Of a stretch of DNA of 5,347 nt, positions 1-5,347 are shown piece by piece. How positions within the stretch are numbered: the stretch's first letter is position 1; each line of letters opens with the position of its first letter. This DNA comes from Chloroflexota bacterium (GTDB lineage: Bacteria; Chloroflexota; Limnocylindria; Limnocylindrales; CSP1-4), in contig JAJYDP010000388.1 of the NCBI GenBank assembly GCA_021777365.1, positions 1-5,347 on the forward strand. The letters are read 5' to 3'. The position numbers and the translations under genes are program-made. Under the pieces are notes generated by a model that saw only the letters and a program-made list of their open reading frames with translations, did not search any database and was not told where the DNA came from.

Positions 1-15
1 GCAGCCTCTTCCCGC

Positions 16-21
16 TAGACT
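16..21 (+). promoter_or_regulatory. possible -10 element of the tRNA-Leu promoter
   Basis: The hexamer tagact lies 7 bases before the mature 5' end of the tRNA and matches TATAAT at four of six positions. Any -35 element would fall at or outside the left edge and cannot be judged. If it is real, transcription would start almost at the mature tRNA end, leaving little or no leader. A single degenerate hexamer is weak evidence. Confidence 0.2.
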
Positions 22-28
22 TGCGCGC

Positions 29-116
29 GGGCGAGTGGCGGAATGGCAGACGCGCCGGCCTTAGGAGCCGGTGCCGCGTGAGCGGCGTGTCGGTTCGACC
101 CCGACCTCGCCTACCA
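29..116 (+). tRNA. tRNA-Leu (anticodon TAG), CCA encoded
   Basis: The full cloverleaf can be folded by hand. The 7-bp acceptor stem pairs 29-35 with 106-112, with a terminal G-T wobble. The D stem is gcg/cgc (38-40 with 51-53) around a GG-containing loop. The anticodon stem ccggc/gccgg (55-59 with 67-71) encloses the loop cttagga, whose anticodon is TAG at 62-64. A long class II variable arm has a gccgc/gcggc stem (73-77 with 82-86). The T arm is gtcgg-ttcgacc-ccgac (89-105). The discriminator is A113 and CCA is encoded at 114-116. The long variable arm together with the TAG anticodon identifies leucine, reading CUA and possibly other CUN codons by wobble. CUA appears rare in the GC-rich genes here, which mostly use CTC and CTG. 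Confidence 0.97.
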
Positions 117-420
117 GCAATGCTGGTGCTCCAGAGTTCACAGTCCCGCAACACGCCGCTCACACGGCAGCGCCATCCTGCGGACATGAGCGAGCACTGC
201 GTGGCTGCGGCCGGTGGCCGCGACGTGGCCCCGGACGAGGGTGGAGCGCCGATCGAGGATACGCGGCGGCCCACGGCAGCGGTCCATGAGACGCCGTGCG
301 CGACGCGAAGCTCGCACGAGGTGACACGGCGGCCTCCTGGTCGCGACGATTCTGCCGGCTCGCCTCCCGGCGGCGCGCCCTCCGATGCTGATATCGCGCT
401 GTGGTTCGGGTAGCCGCCAC
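117..420. other. intergenic stretch with no convincing gene
   Basis: This region separates the tRNA from the small membrane ORF. Open frames exist on both strands, as expected at this GC content. Their translations are rich in Arg, Pro, Ser and Gly and show no recognisable domain. An ATG at 186 opens a 75-codon + strand frame ending at 413, but it has no Shine-Dalgarno sequence and an unremarkable composition, so it is not called. I see no strong hairpin followed by a T-run that would terminate the tRNA transcript. I also see no second copy of the tRNA 3' end that would mark an integrated element. Confidence 0.5.
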
Positions 421-624
421 ATGCTCGGTCGCCTGGCCGCGACCGGTGTCTCGCTCATCCTCATCGTCGGATTCGCGGCCGGCCTCCGCCTCCTCGCCAG
501 GCTCCCCCGTGAGAACGACCACGCCCGCGCCATTGCGCACGCCGAACGGTGGCGCCGCGAGGAGGAGCTATACGCCCGCACGGCCGCTGTGGCGGCGCCT
601 GCCCGCGCGCTGATCGGGGGCTGA
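421..624 (+). CDS. hypothetical small single-pass membrane protein
   Basis: This 67-residue frame starts at ATG 421; an in-frame ATG at 385 would add 12 residues. Residues about 5-26 (LAATGVSLILIVGFAAGLRL) form one hydrophobic segment preceded by Arg4. Residues 27-52 form a strongly charged, helix-prone stretch rich in Arg, Glu, His and Ala, including ERWRREEEL. The tail is Ala-rich and ends in LIGG. The layout suggests a membrane-anchored small protein with a cytoplasmic amphipathic helix. Third codon positions are mostly G or C, like the neighbouring genes, which supports real coding. Against it, neither start has a good ribosome binding site and I recognise no family. It ends 94 bases before the binding-protein gene on the same strand, but nothing shows a functional link. 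Confidence 0.42.
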   Translation: MLGRLAATGVSLILIVGFAAGLRLLARLPRENDHARAIAHAERWRREEELYARTAAVAAPARALIGG

Positions 625-631
625 TCAGAAG

Positions 632-661
632 TTCACACGCACATCACGCGCCGCTTACTTT
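632..661 (+). promoter_or_regulatory. candidate sigma70-type promoter of the ABC operon
   Basis: The hexamer ttcaca (632-637) matches the TTGACA -35 consensus at five of six positions. After an 18-base spacer comes tacttt (656-661), which keeps the first, second and sixth bases of TATAAT. Transcription would begin near 668, just before the inverted repeat in the leader. It is placed sensibly between the stop at 624 and the GTG at 719. The -10 match is poor, and GC-rich bacteria often use degenerate promoters, so this is only a candidate. Confidence 0.3.
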
Positions 662-670
662 CGCCGCGCT

Positions 671-703
671 AACTGGACCCGCTCGCCTGAAACTCGTCCA
701 GTT
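671..703. repeat. perfect 8-bp inverted repeat in the operon leader
   Basis: The arms aactggac (671-678) and gtccagtt (696-703) are exact reverse complements separated by 17 bases. The repeat lies between the candidate promoter and the Shine-Dalgarno sequence of the binding-protein gene. It could be a repressor operator, with half-site centres about 25 bp apart, or an RNA hairpin in the 5' leader. There is no T-run, so it is not a standard terminator. The bases ggaccc (675-680) can alternatively pair with gggtcc (710-715), which would reach into the ribosome binding site. Confidence 0.5.
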
Positions 704-704
704 C

Positions 705-712
705 GAGGAGGG
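705..712 (+). promoter_or_regulatory. ribosome binding site deciding the GTG start at 719
   Basis: The purine run gaggaggg is a near-ideal Shine-Dalgarno sequence and ends 6 bases before GTG 719. It is the clearest ribosome binding site in the window and fixes the start of the binding-protein gene despite the non-ATG codon. Confidence 0.75.
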
Positions 713-718
713 TCCATC

Positions 719-1939
719 GTGTCTTCCCACCGTGGCTTCGGCGCATCATCGGGTCGCGACGGCCTGCGACGCGCCCTGGCGGTCTGGCCCGGCCGGCCCG
801 CGGGTGCATCAGGTCGGCGGGTCGCCGCCATCGTCGCGGCAGGCGCCGTGGTCTTCGCGGCCTGCAGCGGAACCGTGAGCAATCCGGCATCCACCGCCGC
901 TCCGCCGTCGATCGCCACAGTCGCGCCCGCCGCGACGGGAGGCGGAAGCCTCGCTGCTGCCGCCGCCAGCGTTGCGCCGGCCGCGACGCCCACCCCGGCG
1001 CCCGTGCCGCTCGTCGTGTACTCCGCGCAGGGGTACGACTCTGCGATGACCAAGGCGTTCCAGGCCGCCACCGGCATCCCCGTCCAGCTGGTCGACGACA
1101 GCACGGGCCCGCTGCTCGTGAAGGTGCAGGCGGAGAAGAGCAACCCCCGCTGGGACGTGCTGTGGGTGGACGGGGACGAGGCGTTCGCCTCGCTGGACCA
1201 GCAGGGCTACCTGGTCAAGGGATACGAGCCGAGCGTGGCATTCAACGCGCTCGGCTCCTCGCTCATCCCATCGGACAGGAGCTACGTACCCACCGGCGTA
1301 ACGATGGCGGGAACCGTCGTCTACAGCTCGAAGAACGTGAGCGCCCCGCCGACGAGCTGGAACGCCCTTCTCTCGCCAGCGTGGAAGGGCCAGGTCGGCA
1401 TGAACGACCCCGCCGTCTCGGGACCCACGTACCCGTTTGTCGCCGGACTCTTCAACTACCTGGGTGGGGTGTCGCAGGGCGAGGCGTTCCTGCAGAAGCT
1501 CAAGGCGAACGGCCTCAAGGTGAACCAGACGAATGGCGACACGCTGCACGCGCTCGAGGGCGGACAGATCAGGATCGCGCTGATCCAGAGCTCGGCTGGG
1601 ATCGGTGCCGAGGCCAAGGACCCCTCGCTGAAGACGGCGTTCATCTCGCCCGTGACACCCATCCCGAGCGTGATCGGCATCGACGCCAAGGCATCGCCGC
1701 AGGCCATCGCGGAGGCTGAGCAGTTCGCGGCCTTCGTGCTGTCTGCGCCGGGCCAGTCGGTGATGGAGTCGGGCGATCCCAGCGGCGACTCGCTCTACTG
1801 GCCGGTGGTGGAGGGTGTCCAGCCGCTGCCGCAGCTGCCTGCGCTCTCGAGCGTCCCGGCCAGGCCGATCGACCCGGCCCAGTGGGGATCGCGCGAGAAC
1901 GCCATCAACACGTGGTTCACCGACAACGTCGCGCAGTGA
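719..1939 (+). CDS. ABC transporter extracellular solute-binding lipoprotein (FbpA-like fold)
   Basis: This 406-residue protein captures the substrate outside the membrane and passes it to the permease encoded next. GTG 719 is chosen for its strong ribosome binding site. The N-terminus has a long Arg-containing region, a hydrophobic segment (about 35-47) and then FAAC with Cys49. That is a lipobox-like site, although Phe at -3 is atypical. An Ala/Pro/Thr-rich linker (50-96) would tether the domain to the membrane. The binding fold begins at VVYSAQG (99-105) and carries family features: RWDVLWVDGD (144-153), PTSWNALLSPAWKGQVGMND (211-230), AEQFAAFVLSAPGQ (333-346) and a C-terminal YWPV segment (360-363). 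The plan matches the ferric/2-aminoethylphosphonate/thiamine binding-protein group. Where FbpA has its iron-binding Tyr-Tyr pair, this protein reads QSSAGIGA (290-297), so canonical ferric binding is doubtful. The substrate is not known. Confidence 0.9.
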   Translation: MSSHRGFGASSGRDGLRRALAVWPGRPAGASGRRVAAIVAAGAVVFAACSGTVSNPASTAAPPSIATVAPAATGGGSLAAAAASVAPAATPTPAPVPLVVYSAQGYDSAMTKAFQAATGIPVQLVDDSTGPLLVKVQAEKSNPRWDVLWVDGDEAFASLDQQGYLVKGYEPSVAFNALGSSLIPSDRSYVPTGVTMAGTVVYSSKNVSAPPTSWNALLSPAWKGQVGMNDPAVSGPTYPFVAGLFNYLGGVSQGEAFLQKLKANGLKVNQTNGDTLHALEGGQIRIALIQSSAGIGAEAKDPSLKTAFISPVTPIPSVIGIDAKASPQAIAEAEQFAAFVLSAPGQSVMESGDPSGDSLYWPVVEGVQPLPQLPALSSVPARPIDPAQWGSRENAINTWFTDNVAQ

Positions 1940-1940
1940 T

Positions 1941-1960
1941 CCACCGTCTGGGACGGATGG
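1941..1960 (+). promoter_or_regulatory. intercistronic hairpin 1, covering the permease ATG
   Basis: The arms ccaccgtc (1941-1948) and gacggatgg (1952-1960) form an 8-bp stem with a single bulged A at 1957 and a 3-base loop. The stem starts two bases after the binding-protein stop. It contains the whole ATG at 1957-1959, so folding would hide that start codon. There is no following T-run. Confidence 0.5.
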
Positions 1961-3800
1961 GGCCTGCGTGGCCCGGTCGGCGCGGCTTGCCGACCGGGCC
2001 ATCGGGCTCGGGGGTTGCCGTCGGCACCGTCACGACGGTGACCGCCGCGGGTTCGGCGGCGCGGATTCGCCTCCACGGGCGAGCGCGGCTGCTCGACCGT
2101 GGAGGCCTGGTCGCGGGCTCGGCCGTGCTGTGGGTCGCGCTGGGCGCGCTGCTCATCCTGCCGATGGCAGCGTTCCTGGCGCAGGCATTCTCGCCGCGGC
2201 TGTTCGACGCGGGCGATCAGTGGTTCACGCTCGGCAACTTCGCGAACGCCTTCTCGGGGGCCACCCTCCAGGGGGTTGCCGATTCGCTCGGCGTGAGTGC
2301 CGCGACGTCCGTTCTCTGCGTGGCGATCGGCGGATCCCTGGCATGGGGCGTGCAGCGCACCGACCTGCCCGGGCGGCGGCTGTGGCCGATCCTCATGTGG
2401 GCCCTGCTGCTCGTTCCGACCTTCCTCGCCGCGGAGGGCTGGGAGTACCTGCTCCAGCCGCAGGGGGTGCTGTCCCAGTTCGGCATCGACGCGTCGCCGC
2501 TGTATGGGGTGTTCTTCGGCCCGGTCGGAGTCGTCGTCGTCCTGGCGATGTCGGCGCTGCCGTACGCGTACATCACGATTGCGGCCGCGCTGCTCCACCT
2601 GGGATCGGAGTTCGAGGAGGCGGCACGCGTGCACGGCGCGGGCAGGTGGCGCACGACGCGGGTCATGCTCCCGATCCTCGGCCCGGGGCTGCTCTCCGCG
2701 GCCGCCATCGTGTTCGCTGAATCCATGAGCGACTTCGGGGTGGCGTCCACGCTGGCCGCCAACGCTCACTTCCCCGTCGCCACCTACGTGCTCTTCCAGG
2801 CGATCGACAACAACCCGGCGGATTTTGGGCTGGCCGGCGCCATCGGCTGCCTGCTCGTCGCGTCGGCCGCCATCCCGATCGGGGTACAGGCCTGGGCGCT
2901 GCGAGGGCGCACCTACGCCGTCGTGTCGGGTCGCACGCGTCCCGCAACGCGCACGCACCTTTCGCCGGTCGTACGGATCTCCTTTGCGGGCGCGACCGCC
3001 CTGCTCTTCGGACTCGCCCTCGGGGCGCCGATCGTTGGCGCGCTGGTCGCCTCGCTGCTGAAGGGATTCGGCTCGGACGTCTCCGTGTCCTCGCTGACGC
3101 TCGACAGCTACCGGTCGGTCTTCGCCGGCGATGCCGGTCTGGCGGCGCCGCTCGCCTTCTCGACCGGCATGGCGGCTGTGACCGCGCTCGTGACGATGAT
3201 CCTGGGGCTCGCCGTGGCGCGCCTCCTGACCGCCCGTGGCGCCGGTCGCCTGGCTCGCCTGACGGACCTCGTGCTGCTGGGCTCGGTCGCGCTGCCCGGG
3301 ATCGTCCTGGCCGCGGGCTACATCTTCGCGTACAACCTGCCGCTGCTCGGCAACCTCGGGTTGGACCTCTACGAGACCACGCCCTTGTTGATCATGGGGT
3401 ACGTGGCGACGGCCCTGCCCAGCCAGGCCCGGCTGATGGTGAGCCCGGTGTCCCAGTTGCAGGATTCGCTCGTCCAGGCGGCCCGGGTCCACGGGAGCTC
3501 GGCCGCGTCGGCGTGGCGCAGGGCGGTGCTGCCTGTCCTCTCGCGCATCCTGCTCTGGGCCGGGCTGCTGACGTTCGCGAAGACCCTTCTCGAACTGCCC
3601 GTCTCCCAGCTGCTGTACCCGCCGGGGTCGCCCCCCGTCTCGGTGGCCATCAACTCGTACCTGGCCGGGTATCACTACGACACCGGCACGGCGATGACGG
3701 TCGTCGCGCTCGCCGAGGAGTTCGCCGTGATCCTGGTCGGCCTCGCCCTGTTCGCACTGCTGACGCCGAAGGGGTGGCGCCGTTCGCTCGGGGCGACGCC

Positions 3801-3804
<4 letters not shown>
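1957..3804 (+). CDS. ABC transporter permease, fused two-domain (FbpB/ThiP-like)
   Basis: This protein forms the membrane channel of the importer. Its 615 residues contain two homologous binding-protein-dependent permease halves. Hydrophobic segments lie near residues 49-78, 109-132, 142-162, 183-213, 238-261 and 290-315 in the first half. In the second half they lie near 339-368, 395-424, 435-460, 475-495, 524-548 and 578-604. Each half has an EAA loop that docks the ATPase: EEAARVHGAGRWRTTRVMLP (220-239) and a second from VQAARVHG to VLP (506-526). Fusion of both halves in one chain is typical of FbpB and ThiP rather than of most other importers. The start is uncertain. ATG 1957 lies 17 bases after the upstream stop, lacks a good ribosome binding site and sits in a hairpin. 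GTG 2038 would give 588 residues and still leave about 22 residues before the first membrane segment. The gene overlaps the ATPase gene by ATGA. Confidence 0.92.
1969..2001 (+). promoter_or_regulatory. intercistronic hairpin 2, perfect 13-bp GC-rich stem
   Basis: The arms tggcccggtcggc (1969-1981) and gccgaccgggcca (1989-2001) are exact reverse complements around a 7-base loop, with a further possible G-U closing pair. This is the strongest secondary structure noticed in the window. It lies 30 bases after the binding-protein stop. Stable hairpins after binding-protein genes are known to protect the upstream mRNA from 3' exonucleases and to lower permease expression, as in malE-malF. That role is inferred here from position. 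No T-run follows, so complete intrinsic termination is unlikely. Confidence 0.65.
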
Positions 3805-5005
<1,201 letters not shown>

Positions 5006-5018
<13 letters not shown>

Positions 5019-5347
5019 GCTCGGTCGGCGGCCTGCGAGGGCGCAGCGGCGCGGGGGGCGCGGGGACTGCGCCTGCGTCTGCGCGGCGTCAGAGAGGGGG
5101 CACCGGCCTCGCTCGTCTGCATCTCGAAGACGCGCGCCTCGAACTGCTCGAGCAGGGTCGTGCAGCGATCCAGCCATGCGCGCGCGTCCTGTTGGTTGGG
5201 TGCGCCGAACCAGTCACGCTCCCGGACACGGGTGAACCAGCCGCAGACCTTCTCGTACTCGCTGCGGATCTCCTCCGCCTCCTCGTAGGTGAAGTTCTGC
5301 CGGAACGTCTCGAACTCGATCTCCTTGACGAAGTCGACCTCGAGATC
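5006..5347 (-). CDS. partial ChrB N-terminal-domain-like protein (C-terminal 113 residues)
   Basis: Read on the minus strand from the right edge, the frame is open for 113 codons from base 5347 to the tga complementary to 5006-5008. The N-terminus lies outside the window. The visible protein begins DLEVDFVKEIEFETFRQNFT and continues through YEEAEEIRSEYEKVCGWFTRV, RERDWFGAP (42-50) and a Cys-containing helix DRCTTLLEQFEARVFEMQ (60-77). It ends in an Arg/Ala/Pro-rich disordered tail (from about 84). The E-rich helix, the W-F-x-R-hydrophobic-x-x-R-D-x-F-G-A core and the final helix resemble ChrB N-terminal-domain proteins linked to chromate resistance, from memory of the family. Such proteins are thought to be regulators or sensors. 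The family call is moderate and the reading frame itself is strong. Its stop overlaps the ATPase gene by 13 bases, tail to tail. Confidence 0.7.

Noticed and set aside
21..413. Open + strand frame across the tRNA and the following spacer, including a 75-codon version from ATG 186
   Set aside because: The first part runs through the tRNA. The rest has no ribosome binding site and no recognisable domain, and its third-position bias is weaker than in the real genes.
117..420. Possible integrated element downstream of the tRNA-Leu
   Set aside because: tRNA-Leu genes are common integration sites, but there is no integrase and no repeat of the tRNA 3' end in the window, and the next clear genes are an ordinary importer operon.
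138..581. Long minus-strand frames opposite the spacer and the small membrane ORF
   Set aside because: Translations are Arg-rich with the low-information look of antisense GC-rich DNA. Long open shadows are expected at this base composition.
621..628. Perfect 8-base palindrome ctgatcag over the stop of the small ORF
   Set aside because: It is too short to interpret alone and shows no second copy near the promoter. A chance match is likely.
1969..2001. Hairpin as an intrinsic terminator of the binding-protein transcript
   Set aside because: The stem is strong, but the bases after it are GC-rich with no T-run, and the permease and ATPase genes follow closely on the same strand. Processing or attenuation fits better.
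809..3675. Very long minus-strand frames opposite the binding-protein and permease genes
   Set aside because: These are antisense shadows rich in Arg, Gly, Gln and Asp. The + strand frames carry the conserved transporter motifs.

Overview
This is a high-GC window (about 70% G+C by eye) with strongly G/C-biased third codon positions. That fits a GC-rich bacterium such as a member of the Actinomycetota or a GC-rich Chloroflexota lineage (for example Limnocylindria/Ellin6529-like). The assignment rests on composition and protein style only, with no marker gene, so it is tentative.

Layout. A complete tRNA-Leu with anticodon TAG and encoded CCA lies at 29-116. It is followed by about 300 bases with no convincing gene, then a possible small single-pass membrane protein (421-624). 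A short leader with a candidate promoter and a perfect inverted repeat (625-718) precedes a three-gene ABC importer operon on the + strand. The operon encodes a lipoprotein-type extracellular solute-binding protein (719-1939), a fused double-domain permease with about 12 membrane segments (1957-3804) and an ATPase with a C-terminal TOBE-like domain (3801-5018). The last two genes overlap by ATGA. On the minus strand, entering from the right edge, is the C-terminal part of a protein resembling ChrB N-terminal-domain (chromate-resistance-associated) proteins (5006-5347). Its stop codon overlaps the ATPase gene by 13 bases.

How the genes work together. The importer has the FbpABC/ThiBPQ-like plan: binding protein, one polypeptide carrying both permease halves, and one ATPase that would act as a homodimer. 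The binding protein delivers substrate to the permease, and the ATPase docks on the two EAA loops. By architecture it would usually be named a ferric iron importer. However, the place where FbpA proteins carry the iron-binding Tyr-Tyr pair reads Ser/Ala/Gly here, so the substrate should be treated as unknown.

The most interesting non-coding signal is a pair of tandem hairpins just after the binding-protein stop. One is an 8-bp stem with a single bulge and the other a perfect 13-bp stem. They bury the nearest permease ATG and probably set the ratio of binding protein to permease. A second candidate control element is the leader inverted repeat, which overlaps a competing pairing that reaches the binding-protein ribosome binding site. 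I saw no CRISPR array, insertion sequence, phage gene or clearly novel defence or biosynthetic system.
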